The notes: a model not told the origin generated them from the letters alone. DNA of 64,000 nucleotides from Tepidiforma sp. (GCF_026003995.1 NZ_BPIG01000003.1:248001-312000), one strand, 5' to 3'; counted from the stretch's first letter, positions 43,777 through 52,720 are shown. Made by a program: numbers and translations.

Positions 43777-44718
43777 CTACTGGAAGAGAGCGCCGACCGA
43801 CTGGCCGCTGTGGATGCGGGCGATGGCATCGCCGAACTGCGGCGCGACGGGGATGACCGTCATGTTCGGCAGGATCTTCTCCGGGCCGAGCGGCACGGAA
43901 TCGGTCACCACGATCTCGTGGAGGTCGAGCGAGCGGAGCCGCTCGACGGCGGGGCCGGCGAAGACCGGGTGGTAGCAGCTGACGATGATTTCGCGCGCGC
44001 CGTTCTGCCGGAGCGCGTTGACGGCCGAGACGATCGTGCCCGCCGTGCTGATCTCGTCATCCAGGATGAGGCAGTTCCGGCCTTCGACTTCGCCGATGAC
44101 GTGCATCGCCTCGGCGACCTCGGCGTTGCCGATGCGGCGCTTGTCGATGATCGCGAGCGGCAGATCGAGCCGGACGGCGAGGTCGCGGGCGCGTTTTTCG
44201 CCGCCGACGTCGGTGGCGACGACGGTGTAGTTGGCGAGGTTCTTCGTGCGGAAGTAGGCGGAGACGGGGTAGAGGGCGTTCAGCTCGTCGAGCGGGATGT
44301 TGAAGAAGCCCTGGATCTGGCCGGCGTGGAGGTTGAGGGTGAGGACGCGGTCGGCGCCGGCGGTTTCGAGCATGTTCGCGATGAGCCGGGCGGTGATGGG
44401 GACGCGCGGCTGGTCCTTCTTATCGCTCCGGCCGTAGGCGTAGTAGGGGATGACGGCGGTGATGCGGCCGGCCGAGGCGCGCCGGGCGGCGTCGATCATG
44501 ATGAGGAGCTCCATGATCGACGTGTTGACGGGGCTGACGAAGGGCTGGACGAGGAAAACGTCGCGCTGGCGGATGTTCTCCTGGAACTGGACGAAGATGT
44601 TTTCGTTGGAGAACTCGAAGACGTCGACTTTGCCGAGGGAGCGGCCGAGGCGGGCAGCGATGGCTTCGGCGAGCGCCGGGTGGGCGCGGCCGGAGAAGAT
44701 GGCGAGGTCGTTGTACAC
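43777..44718 (-). CDS. prs: ribose-phosphate pyrophosphokinase
   Basis: A 313-residue PRPP synthetase of standard class I length. Visible blocks: FSNENIFVQFQENIRQRDVF, VIPYYAYGRSDKKDQPRVPI (ATP site), the HAGQIQGFF metal His, and the PRPP-binding loop LILDDEISTAGTIV. It makes 5-phosphoribosyl-1-pyrophosphate for nucleotide and amino-acid synthesis. Start is GTG 44718. Upstream lies the first block of composite repeats; downstream is a gap leading to the second riboswitch leader. Confidence 0.96.
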   Translation of the reverse strand: MYNDLAIFSGRAHPALAEAIAARLGRSLGKVDVFEFSNENIFVQFQENIRQRDVFLVQPFVSPVNTSIMELLIMIDAARRASAGRITAVIPYYAYGRSDKKDQPRVPITARLIANMLETAGADRVLTLNLHAGQIQGFFNIPLDELNALYPVSAYFRTKNLANYTVVATDVGGEKRARDLAVRLDLPLAIIDKRRIGNAEVAEAMHVIGEVEGRNCLILDDEISTAGTIVSAVNALRQNGAREIIVSCYHPVFAGPAVERLRSLDLHEIVVTDSVPLGPEKILPNMTVIPVAPQFGDAIARIHSGQSVGALFQ

Positions 44719-44779
44719 CGGCGGTCCCCTCGATGCGGCGCGCTCGATGCGTCAGCGCCCGGCAGCGAGGGTATCACGG

Positions 44780-45717
44780 GGAAGCGGGAACCGGGAACCG
44801 GGAGGCGGGAACCGGGAGGAGGGAACCGGGAAAGCGGTGCGAGGTTCCGGCAACCTCCAACCTTCAACCTCCAACCCGGGGCGGCGGCGGGGGCGGGGAG
44901 GCCCCTAGTCGCGGGGCTCCGTCCCCGCGGGGCGCCATGCGCCCAACGGATGTCCCCGGGAAGCGGGAACCGGGAGGAGGGAACCGGGAACAGGGAGGCG
45001 GTGCGCGGTTCCCACAACCTCCAACCTTCAACCTCCAACCCGGGGCGGCGGCGGGGGAGGGGAGGGGCCGAACCTCCGACGTCCGGGTGGGCCTCCCGGC
45101 CCTCCGCGGGGACGGAGCCCCGCGGCTACGAGGGGCTCACCGCGACGCCGCCATCAACCTCCAACCTTCAACTGGGACGGGGCGGGGGAGCGGAGGCCCG
45201 GCACCAACCTCCAACCTTCAACCTTCAACCCGGGGCGGCGCGTGGGCGGGGAGGGACCGTAGTCGCGGGGCTCCGTCCCCGCGGGGCGCCATGCGCCCAA
45301 CGGATGTCCCCGGGAGGAGGGAACCGGGAAGAGGGAACCGGGAACCGGGAGGCGGGAGGCTTTGCGAGGTTCCGGCAACCTCCAACCCGGGGCGGCGGCG
45401 GGGGAGGGGAGGGGCCGAACCTCCGACGTCCGGGTGGGCCTCCCGGCCCTCCGCGGGGACGGAGCCCCGCGACTACGAGGGGCTCACCGCGACGCCGCCA
45501 TCAACCTCCAACCTTCAACCTCCAACCCGGGGCGGCGGCGGGGGCGGGGAGGGGCCGTAGTCGCGGGGCTCCGTCCCCGCGGGGCGCCATGCGCCCAACG
45601 GATGTCCCCGGGAGGAGGGAACCGGGAAGAGGGAACCGGGAACCGGGAGGCGGGAGGCGTTGCGAGGTTCCGGCAACCTCCAACCCGGGGCGGCGGCGGG
45701 GGCGGGGAGGGTGGACG
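44780..45717. repeat. composite repeat array 1 (between prs and the NYN gene)
   Basis: About 940 bases without genes. Three elements recur. A: purine-rich tandem GGGAACCGGGAGG variants (44785-44835, 44958-45000, 45310-45360, 45610-45660). B: CAACCTCCAACCTTCAACC runs (about 44850-44879, 45016-45040, 45154-45171, 45205-45230, 45500-45530). C: a twin-hairpin module, TAGTCGCGGGGCTCCGTCCC followed by CGCGGGGCGCCATGCGCCCA and ACGGATG, at about 44905-44955, 45259-45306 and 45557-45604, with partial inverted copies at about 45095-45130 and 45445-45480. Long open frames here are repeat translations, not genes. Confidence 0.9.
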
Positions 45718-46383
45718 CTACGGCCGCGGCGGGATTGGGCCCCACGTCGAGGGCGGGCGGATTTCGCGCCCCTGCGCATCGATCACCGGCACCGGGAGCT
45801 GGCACCGCGCCACGACGCCCGGGCGAAGGTCGCGCACGCGCGTCGTCACGCGCCGGAGCTCGTTGACCATCGGGGGCTGAGGCGTCACAACGAAGACCTC
45901 CTTTCGGAGGTGCTCCCGGACCACCCGGATGGGTTCGGCCAGGTCGGAATCGTTGGTGACCACCGCCGCCACGTCGTACCGGTCCTGGAATCCATCGAGC
46001 AGCAGGTACGTCGCGAGATTTACGTCGGAGCCCTTCTCCTCGGTCCTCAGCACTTCGACGGTGCGCGGTTCGCCGGGCTTCGAGCTCGAACGGGGGAGGC
46101 GGACTCGGCGGGTCCTGAACGTGCCAAAGTGGAGTTCGACCCCTGGCAGCGTACCCAGCGCTCTGAGATAGGCTCGCTGGCGGGCTGCGGTTCCCGGTTG
46201 GTCCGGGCGATCGTCGACCAGCGCGGTGAAGTACCGGACGACCACGACGTCATCGCGCGGAAGCAGCTTTCGGGAGAGTTCGAGGATGTCCAGCCACCGC
46301 AGTTCGCCCGCGCCGCGGGCGCGCATCATCGCGCGGATGCCGTAGTAGAGGTTGAAGCCGTCGATGTAGACCGCCGCTCGCAC
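45718..46383 (-). CDS. NYN-domain (PIN-like) nuclease
   Basis: A protein of about 221 residues. The first strand AAVYIDGFNLYYG carries the conserved catalytic Asp of NYN/LabA-type nucleases, EKGSDVNLATYLLLDGF the second acidic site and AAVVTNDSDLAEPIR the third (TNDSD). Such proteins are Mg-dependent RNA endonucleases, some acting on tRNA or mRNA. GTG 46383 is chosen because the essential Asp strand begins at once; a longer TTG start would run through the terminator U-run just upstream. It lies between repeat array 1 and ridA. Confidence 0.85.
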   Translation of the reverse strand: MRAAVYIDGFNLYYGIRAMMRARGAGELRWLDILELSRKLLPRDDVVVVRYFTALVDDRPDQPGTAARQRAYLRALGTLPGVELHFGTFRTRRVRLPRSSSKPGEPRTVEVLRTEEKGSDVNLATYLLLDGFQDRYDVAAVVTNDSDLAEPIRVVREHLRKEVFVVTPQPPMVNELRRVTTRVRDLRPGVVARCQLPVPVIDAQGREIRPPSTWGPIPPRP

Positions 46384-46392
46384 GCACGCCTC

Positions 46393-46420
46393 AAAAAACA
46401 AGGCCGCGTTTCCGCGGCCT
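46393..46420 (-). terminator. intrinsic terminator directly before the NYN gene
   Basis: Minus strand AGGCCGCG-GAAA-CGCGGCCT followed by TGTTTTTTG. It either ends the parA-parB-ridA transcript or acts as an attenuator of the NYN gene, whose GTG is only ten bases past the T-run. Confidence 0.8.
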
Positions 46421-46573
46421 GGCCCTCCCGCCGAAGCAGAGAGGGGGGATACGACTGAATCATCGTCAACAGCATCGAACGTGTCAACGTGTCACAGGCA
46501 CCGGGTGCCGCTGCCGCAGTGCGGCGGGCAGGTAACGACCGCGCCGGCCCACACCCCAGCCGCCCTCCGCCCC

Positions 46574-47050
46574 TCACGCCACCTCGAAGAGGAATTCGAC
46601 TTCGACCGGGACGCCGGCGGGCAGCTCGGCGACGCCGATGGCGATGCGCGCGTGGCGGCCCGCTTCGCCGAAGACGTCCAGCAAGAGCTGAGAGGCGCCA
46701 TTCACCACGGCCGGGTGGCCCGTGAAGCCCGGCGCGCTGGCGACGTACCCCGCGACCCGCACCACCCGCACCACCCGGTCGAGGCTGCCCAGCTCGGCCC
46801 GCGCGATGGCGAGCGCCTGCAGGGCGCAGAGCCGCGCGAGCGCGGCGCCCTCTTCGACCGTGACATCCTGCCCCAGCTTGCCGACGGCAGCGACGCCGGA
46901 GCCGTCCGCGGCGCGCGGCACCTGCCCGGAGATGTAGAGCTGGCTGCCGCTCCGCGCGGCGGGGGCGTACAGCCCGGCCGCCGGCGGCACGGGCGGCAGC
47001 TCGATGCCGAGGTCGGCGAGGCGGTGTTCGGGCGTCTCCTCGTGCGCCAT
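46574..47050 (-). CDS. RidA-family protein
   Basis: A 158-residue YjgF/RidA/UK114-type protein. LYISGQVPRAADG, the ALQALAIARAELGSLDRVVRV helix and the C-terminal VGVAELPAGVPVEVEFLFEV strand are typical, although the catalytic Arg of true RidA (in CIRA-like motifs) is not evident, so it belongs to an atypical subgroup of longer ~150-residue members. RidA deaminates reactive enamines. Its ATG is two bases after the parB stop, so it rides on the par operon. Confidence 0.85.
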   Translation of the reverse strand: MAHEETPEHRLADLGIELPPVPPAAGLYAPAARSGSQLYISGQVPRAADGSGVAAVGKLGQDVTVEEGAALARLCALQALAIARAELGSLDRVVRVVRVAGYVASAPGFTGHPAVVNGASQLLLDVFGEAGRHARIAIGVAELPAGVPVEVEFLFEVA

Positions 47051-47052
47051 GG

Positions 47053-48069
47053 CTACTGGTACTCCCCGAGCAGGGTGCTGACGACGTTTTCGAACTCCTC
47101 CGCGGAGTAGCACTCGATGACGATGCGCGCGCCCTTCTTCTGCGGCTCGACGCGGACGCGGGTGCTGAGGGCGCGCCGCAGCCGGGCCTCGATGTCGCTG
47201 AGGGCGGCATCGCGCCGGGCGGTCTGGGCGGCCGGCTTCGATGCCGTTTCCGGGGCGGCGGCGAGCTGCCGCCGGACGTAGCTCTCCGTATCGCGCACCG
47301 ACAGCTGTCGGCGAACCACTTCGCGCCATGCGTTCACCCGGCCGCGGCCCTCCGGCAGCCCGAGGAGCGCGCGGGCGTGGCCCTCGGTGATTTCGCCGGA
47401 GACGAGGCTGCGGCGAATCTCCGCCTCCAGCTGGAGCAGCCGGAGCGCGTTGGCGATCGTCGCGCGGCTCTTGCCGACGCGCCGGGCCACCTCTTCCTGC
47501 GTCAGCCCGTACTCCTCGATGAGCCGGCGGTAGGCCATCGCTTCTTCGACCGGGTTCAGGTCGGCGCGCTGGATGTTTTCGATGAGGGCGAGTTCGAGCA
47601 GCTCCTCATCGGCAGCTTCGCGGACGACGACGGGGACGGTTTCGAGCCCGGCGAGGCGGGCGGCCTGCAGGCGGCGCTCGCCGGCGATGAGCCGGTAGCC
47701 GCCCTCGGCGTCGCGGGTGACGATGAGCGGCTGGATGATGCCGTGCTCGCGGATCGAATCGGCGAGTTCGCGCAGCTGCTCCGGCTCGAAGTGGGTGCGC
47801 GGCTGCTCCGGGTTCGGCGCGATGAGGTCGATATCGAGCAGCTCGGGGCCGCCGCGCCGGGGCGCAGGGGCCGCGGGGCGGGGCTCCGGCGCGAGCCGCG
47901 CCGCAGGTTCGGGCGGCACCTCGCGGGCGGGCTCCCGCTCGGGCACGGGCGGTTGCTGCTCCGCGGGCGGCGCGGCGGCCGGCGGCGGCTCGGCGACGGG
48001 CGGCGCTGCCGGGGTGCTCCCGAAGAGGGCATCGAGGCCCCGGCCCAGTCCACGCTTCGGCTGTGTCAT
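47053..48069 (-). CDS. parB: chromosome-partitioning protein ParB
   Basis: A 338-residue centromere-binding CTPase. N-terminal box KRGLGRGLDALFG binds ParA; a ~60-residue Pro/Ala/Glu linker follows; then the ParB/Srx CTP domain (IAPNPEQPRTHF, GYRLIAGERRLQAARLAG with the GERR motif, ENIQRADLNPVEEA), the helix-turn-helix LTQEEVARRVGKSRATIANAL, and a C-terminal dimer domain ending TLLGEYQ. The linker is long for the family. It overlaps parA by four bases. Seven parS-like palindromes lie 4.6 kb upstream. Confidence 0.96.
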   Translation of the reverse strand: MTQPKRGLGRGLDALFGSTPAAPPVAEPPPAAAPPAEQQPPVPEREPAREVPPEPAARLAPEPRPAAPAPRRGGPELLDIDLIAPNPEQPRTHFEPEQLRELADSIREHGIIQPLIVTRDAEGGYRLIAGERRLQAARLAGLETVPVVVREAADEELLELALIENIQRADLNPVEEAMAYRRLIEEYGLTQEEVARRVGKSRATIANALRLLQLEAEIRRSLVSGEITEGHARALLGLPEGRGRVNAWREVVRRQLSVRDTESYVRRQLAAAPETASKPAAQTARRDAALSDIEARLRRALSTRVRVEPQKKGARIVIECYSAEEFENVVSTLLGEYQ

Positions 48070-48836
48070 ACGGCGACTCCCACGCGTTCCAAGAGTTCGG
48101 CGGCGACGGCTTCGTAGGCGGCGGCCGCCCTGCCGCCCGGCTCGTAGCGGAAGATCGACTGGCCGTGGCTCGGCGCCTCGCTCAGGCGGACCGACCGCGG
48201 GATGATCGTGGCGAACGTCTGCGGGAAGTGGCTCCGCACCTCATCGACGACCTGCTGGGCGAGCCGGGTGCGGGCATCGAACATCGTGAGCACGACGCCG
48301 AGGACGTGGAGGCCCGGGTTCAGGTTCCGCCGGACGAGGTCGAGCGTCTCCATCAGCCGGCTGAGCCCTTCGAGCGCCATGTATTCGCACTGGACGGGGA
48401 TGATGACGCTCTCGCTGGCGGTCAGCGCGTTGATGGTGAGCAGGCCGAGGGAGGGCGGGCAATCGATGAGCACCCAGTCGTACCGGTCGCGCACGGGGTG
48501 GAGGGCGTTGGCCAGCCGCCGCTCGCGGGCGAGCACGGGCACGAGTTCGACTTCGGCGCCGGAGAGCTCCGCGCTCGACGGCACGAGGTCGACACCTTCG
48601 TCCTCGACGCGGGCGATGCACTCCTCGACGGGGGTTTCATCGAGGATGGCGTCGTAGACGCCGGCGCGGCCGCTGCCGAGGACGCCGAGCGCGCTGGTGG
48701 CGTTCGCCTGCGGGTCGAGGTCGACGAGGAGGACGCGCTGGCCGCGGCGGGCGAGGGCCACGGCGAGGGAGACGGCGGTCGTGGTTTTGCCGACGCCGCC
48801 TTTCTGGTTGACGAGCGAGACGATGCGAGCTCCCAT
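48066..48836 (-). CDS. parA: chromosome-partitioning ATPase ParA (Soj)
   Basis: A 256-residue deviant-Walker ATPase. SLVNQKGGVGKTTTAVSLA is the Walker A, VLLVDLDPQANATSALG the A' motif and WVLIDCPPSLG the Walker B region. It lacks an N-terminal HTH, as expected for a chromosomal Soj-type protein. It moves ParB-parS complexes over the nucleoid. ATG 48836 overlaps the stop of the kinase-like gene (TGATG). Confidence 0.96.
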   Translation of the reverse strand: MGARIVSLVNQKGGVGKTTTAVSLAVALARRGQRVLLVDLDPQANATSALGVLGSGRAGVYDAILDETPVEECIARVEDEGVDLVPSSAELSGAEVELVPVLARERRLANALHPVRDRYDWVLIDCPPSLGLLTINALTASESVIIPVQCEYMALEGLSRLMETLDLVRRNLNPGLHVLGVVLTMFDARTRLAQQVVDEVRSHFPQTFATIIPRSVRLSEAPSHGQSIFRYEPGGRAAAAYEAVAAELLERVGVAV

Positions 48837-49669
48837 CAGGCGGCCTCCCGGGTCATGCGTTCTTCGATGGCGGCGCGGCTCGCGATGCCCGCGAGGCCGG
48901 GCGCTTCGACGGCGAGGGCGCCGGCCGCGAGCGCGAACCGCATCGCCTGGTCGACGGCGTCGGTCTCGGCGAGGCGGACCATGAACGCCATGGCGAAGCA
49001 GTCGCCGGCGCCGGTCGGTTCGGTCGCCTCGGCAGGCACGGCGGGATAGCTGTGTGAGCTGCCATCCAGTTCGAACAGTGTAGCGCCGTTGTAGCCACGC
49101 GTCAGGACGACGAGCGTTTTTTCGGCCGCGAGGGCGGCGGCGAGGGCTTCGGGCGCGGCCGTATCCTCCTCGCTCAGGAAAGCGCACCAGCCGGGCCGGA
49201 CGAGCGCGCGGGCGGCCTCCAGCGGCCGCGGGTTCGGGATGACGCGCCCCTCCGGGTCGACCGAGCGGAGCGCACCCTGGAGCGAGACGCCGACGACGGC
49301 GCCGCGGAAGCGCAGCGGCGCCTTCCGGAATTCGTGGTAGGCGGGGGCGTAGAAGACGAGGTCGAAGGTTTCGCCGGGCGCGAGGTGCGGCACGAGCTGG
49401 AGGTCGGACCCGGGCGCGAGGAGGCGCTGGGTGCGGTTGCCGCGGGCATCGTAGCGGTTTTCGTAGCGGGCGACGCTGCCCGGCGCAGCGCGGAGGTCGA
49501 TGCCGTCGAGCAGGCCGGCAGGGAACTCCGGTTCGAGCGAGGTGATGAGGGTGACCTCGCAGCCGAGCGCGCGCGCCATGAGGGCGGAGTAGAGCGCAGG
49601 CCCGCCGGGCGCCCACCCGCCATCGGGAGTGCGGTCGAGCGCGACGTTGCCGGCGACCAGCGCGCGCGT
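48836..49669 (-). CDS. PfkB-family carbohydrate-kinase-like protein, non-canonical start
   Basis: A protein of about 275 residues with the PfkB pattern: LVAGNVALDRTPDGGWAPGG at the N-terminus, ALYSALMARALG, and the C-terminal ATP/catalytic motif PTGAGDCFAMAF with the anion-hole GAGD. No ATG, GTG or TTG precedes the conserved N-terminus in frame: only ACG (49669, six bases after GGAGG) or CTG (49660). ATG 49579 would remove about 30 conserved residues. The start is given as ACG with reserve. The protein is short for the family (usual 300-320). The gene replaces mnmE/mnmG-type genes in the jag-parA interval. Confidence 0.7.
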   Translation of the reverse strand, partial: TRALVAGNVALDRTPDGGWAPGGPALYSALMARALGCEVTLITSLEPEFPAGLLDGIDLRAAPGSVARYENRYDARGNRTQRLLAPGSDLQLVPHLAPGETFDLVFYAPAYHEFRKAPLRFRGAVVGVSLQGALRSVDPEGRVIPNPRPLEAARALVRPGWCAFLSEEDTAAPEALAAALAAEKTLVVLTRGYNGATLFELDGSSHSYPAVPAEATEPTGAGDCFAMAFMVRLAETDAVDQAMRFALAAGALAVEAPGLAGIASRAAIEERMTREAA

Positions 49670-49671
49670 GG

Positions 49672-50703
49672 CTAGCCTCCTTCGCCTCTCCGGCTGATGA
49701 CGACTTTGCGGTTTTCGCCTTCGCCGATGCTGTGGGTTTCGAGCTCGGGGTCGTCGACGAACTGGAGATGGACGATGCGGCGCTCGGCCGCGGACATCGG
49801 TTCGAGCGTGATCGGCGTGCCCGTCTGGCGGACGCGGTCGCCCATGCGGCGGGCCATTTCGACGATGCGCTCCTCGTTCCGGTGGCGGTAGTGCTCGATA
49901 TCGACGGTGACGCCGCCGCGGCCCGGGTATTTGCGGGCGAGCGCGAGGTTCACGAGGAACTGGAGCGCGAGGAGGGTTTCGCCGCGCCGGCCGATGAGCA
50001 CGCCGAGGTTGTCGCCGCGGATGTCGATGACGGCGAGGACGGAGCCGCGGCCGTCGCCGGGCGTGAGCGGCTCGCGGATCGAGATCTCGGCGTCGATGCC
50101 GAGAATGCGGAGGATGTCGTCGATGGTCTGGGCGGCGTAGTCGACTTCTTCGGCGTTGATGTCGGGCTCGACGTGCGGCTGGTCGCTCTTCGGCCGGGCG
50201 GGGCGGGAGGGGCGGGCGGGCGCGGCCGGCCGCTCGGCGCGGGGCCGGGCGGGCTGGCGGGGGCGTTCGCCGCGGGCGGGGCGCTCGGCTGGCGATTCGG
50301 CGCTGCTGCCGGCGGGCCGGGCGAGGAAGTCGGCATCGGTGAGCTTCAGCGGGGCCGGTTCGAGCGCGCGGCCGGGGCCGGCGGAGGGGCGGGGCTGGCC
50401 GCCGCCGCGCCCGGAGGGCTGCCGGGGCCGGCGGCCGCGGTCGCCCTCGCGGCGCGGCGCGCTCTCGGCGGGGTCGGCGGCCGCCGCGGGGGCGGGTGCG
50501 GCGGCGGGCGGCGGAGCGGAAGGTTCGCTGCGGGCGATGCGGGTGACGCGGACGACGGCGTCGCGGCCGCGGGAGAAGAGGCCGCCTTTCTTGCCTTCAT
50601 CGATGATGGTGACTTCGACGTCTTCGCGCCGGGCGCCGAGGATGGCGAGGGCGTTATTGAGGGCGTCTTCGACGGTTTTGCCGCTTGCTTCGGCCTGGTC
50701 CAT
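49672..50703 (-). CDS. jag: Jag/KhpB RNA-binding protein
   Basis: A 343-residue SpoIIIJ-associated protein. Jag-N domain (about 1-55, with the KKGGLFSRG turn), a ~130-residue Pro/Ala/Arg-rich disordered linker, then a KH domain (about 200-265, VLIGRRGETLLALQFLVNLA with the GxxG loop) and an R3H domain (RNEERIVEMARRM, PMSAAERRIVHL). The family binds RNA with KhpA and affects division and envelope synthesis. Its 5' end overlaps the yidC 3' end by 50 bases in another frame, so translation is probably coupled. Confidence 0.93.
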   Translation of the reverse strand: MDQAEASGKTVEDALNNALAILGARREDVEVTIIDEGKKGGLFSRGRDAVVRVTRIARSEPSAPPPAAAPAPAAAADPAESAPRREGDRGRRPRQPSGRGGGQPRPSAGPGRALEPAPLKLTDADFLARPAGSSAESPAERPARGERPRQPARPRAERPAAPARPSRPARPKSDQPHVEPDINAEEVDYAAQTIDDILRILGIDAEISIREPLTPGDGRGSVLAVIDIRGDNLGVLIGRRGETLLALQFLVNLALARKYPGRGGVTVDIEHYRHRNEERIVEMARRMGDRVRQTGTPITLEPMSAAERRIVHLQFVDDPELETHSIGEGENRKVVISRRGEGG

Positions 50704-51514
50704 GGGTGGGAGTCCTCGATTCTGGAGCGGATGAGACGGCAGCCGCTGCGGGGACCGGTTCGGCTGCCGCTGGCGCCGGTTCGGGCGCGCGGACCTTGAA
50801 GAACGGTTCGATGCCGAGCGGTTTGAAGCCGTAGATGAGGATGTTGAAGCCGATGCCCACGATGCTATTCACGACCCAGTAGAGGCTGACGCCGCTCGGG
50901 AACTGGAGCGCGAAGAAGGCGAACATCAGGGGCAGCATCACGTTCATCATGGCCTGCTGCTGGCGGACCCGTTCATCGGTGCTGACGGTGACGGTCGTCT
51001 TCGACTGGGCCCAGGTGGTGACGCCGACGAGCACCACCATGAGCAGGTTCGGGTGGCGCAGGTCCATGCCGAGGAAGAATTCCTGCATCGGGAGGGCGTG
51101 CTGGAGGTAGGACCAGTCGTAGACGTGGCTGGAGAGCTTTTCGAGCGCCTCGGGCGAATTGGGGAGCACGATGCGGACGGCGCTGTAGAGGGCAATGAGG
51201 ATGGGGAACTGGATGAGCATCGGCCCGAGGCAGCCGAGCGGGTTCACGCCGGCCTCGCGGTAGAGCTTCATCATCTCTTCCTGCCGGCGCTTCGGGTCGC
51301 TGTACTTCTTGTTGATCTCCTGGATGCGCGGCTGGACGGCCTGCATCTGGCGGGTCACGTGGAGCTGGCGGTAGGTGAGCGGGAAGGTGACGACCCGGAC
51401 GAGGATGGTGAAGGCGATGATGGCGAGGCCGAAGGAGCCGAACAGGAGGTTGTTGAGGAGAACCAGGAGGTTCACCATCGGGTTGAGGAGCGCGAAGGTG
51501 AAGAACTCGCCCAT
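50654..51514 (-). CDS. yidC: membrane protein insertase YidC/Oxa1
   Basis: A 286-residue insertase of the short Gram-positive-type topology. LAIIAFTILVRVVTFPLTYR holds the conserved Arg in the first core helix, GCLGPMLIQFPILIALYSA the next, and QFPSGVSLYWVVNSIVGIGF the last. The long periplasmic domain of proteobacterial YidC is missing. The C-terminus is Arg/Lys-rich (SKRQNRRRRPQ) and may contact ribosomes. Order rpmH-rnpA-yidD-(beta-propeller)-yidC-jag is the usual origin-side cluster with one insertion. There is no obvious lipobox. Confidence 0.94.
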   Translation of the reverse strand: MGEFFTFALLNPMVNLLVLLNNLLFGSFGLAIIAFTILVRVVTFPLTYRQLHVTRQMQAVQPRIQEINKKYSDPKRRQEEMMKLYREAGVNPLGCLGPMLIQFPILIALYSAVRIVLPNSPEALEKLSSHVYDWSYLQHALPMQEFFLGMDLRHPNLLMVVLVGVTTWAQSKTTVTVSTDERVRQQQAMMNVMLPLMFAFFALQFPSGVSLYWVVNSIVGIGFNILIYGFKPLGIEPFFKVRAPEPAPAAAEPVPAAAAVSSAPESRTPTHGPGRSKRQNRRRRPQ

Positions 51515-52665
51515 CAGCGCTTCACCCCGGTGACCGGCACTTCGACCACGGAGCGGTTCTGCGGGTTGGCGAAGAAGAGCCGCGCGTTCGTGGTGAGGAT
51601 GTAGGCGCCGCCGTTTGCCGCGAGCGGGTTGGCGCGGACCGTGCCCGCGCCGTCGATCGGCACGCGATTCAGCACCTCGCCGGTGTTGGCATCGATGAAC
51701 GTCACCACAGGCCCCCGGTCGGCCACGATGAGCACATCATCCACGATGACGGGGGCAGCTTTCACGCGGTGGCCCTCGGTGGAGGCCGGCGGCCAGAGCT
51801 CCGTCGCCGGGGACGTGCTTATGTCGAGTCCGTACACATTCCCGCCGAAATCGCCGAAGTAGAGGCGGGTGCCCTGGAGGGCGGGGGCGGTCCAGACCCA
51901 GTCGCGGGCGCGGAAGTCGGTGAGGACCTGCCCGGTTTGGGCATCGAGGAGGTAGACGTGGCGGTTGATGGAGGGGACGAAGAGGCGGGCGTCGTCGAGC
52001 GCGACGAGGTCGGGGATGGCGCCGGTGGCTTTGAAGGGCTCGGGCCAGGCGGGCGAGCGGTCGCTGATCCGGATGGCGTGGACCTCGCCGTTCATGGTGG
52101 CGACGTAGAGGGTGCCGCCGAGAGCGACGGGGGTGGCCCAGATGCCGGAGTCGAAGACGAGGGGGGTTTCCCAGCCCTGGGCGGGGGCGCCGTTGCTCGC
52201 GTTCCAGCCGTAGAGGCGGCCTTCGGTCGTGCCGAAGAAGAGGATGCCGCTGGCGTAGGCGAGGCCGCCGGCGATGTTGCCGCGGATGTTGCCGGCGTTG
52301 GTTTTGCCTTCTTCGGGCCAGGCGGGGCGGCCGGTTTCGGCGTCGAGGGCGAAGACGCCGGCTTCGTAGGTGGCGTAGTAGACGCGGCCGTCGGCGAGGA
52401 TGGGCGGCCCGTAGGCGGCGTTGGGGCGGATCTTGTCGTCGGCCTTGATGTCCTTATCGGGGAAGGTCCAGCGGGCGGCGGCGCTGCGGCCGTCGTCGGC
52501 GAGGGTGGTGCGGGAGATGTGGCCGTGGTCGGTGGTGAGGTAGAGGCTGGTGCCGTCGAGGACGGGCGGGGCCCAGCCCTCGGGGTTGGTGACGGAGATG
52601 CAGCTGGCGGCGAGGAGGGCGACGGCAGCGAGGAGCGCGGCGCCGGCGAGGCGGAGGCGGGTCAC
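51514..52665 (-). CDS. lipoprotein with PQQ-type beta-propeller repeats
   Basis: A 383-residue exported protein: signal peptide with lipobox LLAASC at about 18-22, then seven to eight repeats with the PQQ-like pattern (for example VYYATYEAGVFALDAETGRP, ILFFGTTEGRLYGWNASNGA, RLYFGDFGGNVYGLDIST). Overall it resembles BamB, the outer-membrane assembly scaffold, and other propeller lipoproteins. Its stop overlaps the yidC start (TGATG). TACCAT lies six bases before the GTG start. An envelope-assembly partner of YidC is a possible role, inferred only from position. Confidence 0.85.
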   Translation of the reverse strand: MTRLRLAGAALLAAVALLAASCISVTNPEGWAPPVLDGTSLYLTTDHGHISRTTLADDGRSAAARWTFPDKDIKADDKIRPNAAYGPPILADGRVYYATYEAGVFALDAETGRPAWPEEGKTNAGNIRGNIAGGLAYASGILFFGTTEGRLYGWNASNGAPAQGWETPLVFDSGIWATPVALGGTLYVATMNGEVHAIRISDRSPAWPEPFKATGAIPDLVALDDARLFVPSINRHVYLLDAQTGQVLTDFRARDWVWTAPALQGTRLYFGDFGGNVYGLDISTSPATELWPPASTEGHRVKAAPVIVDDVLIVADRGPVVTFIDANTGEVLNRVPIDGAGTVRANPLAANGGAYILTTNARLFFANPQNRSVVEVPVTGVKR

Positions 52666-52720
52666 GCGGGGATGGTAGCAGCCTTGCGGCTTAGGGGCCG
52701 CGCGGCGGCGGCCCCGCCGA

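Noticed and set aside
44780-45717. Possible CRISPR array
   Set aside because: The repeats are irregular in length, have no unique spacers of constant size and no cas genes are near; they are tandem and dispersed repeats.
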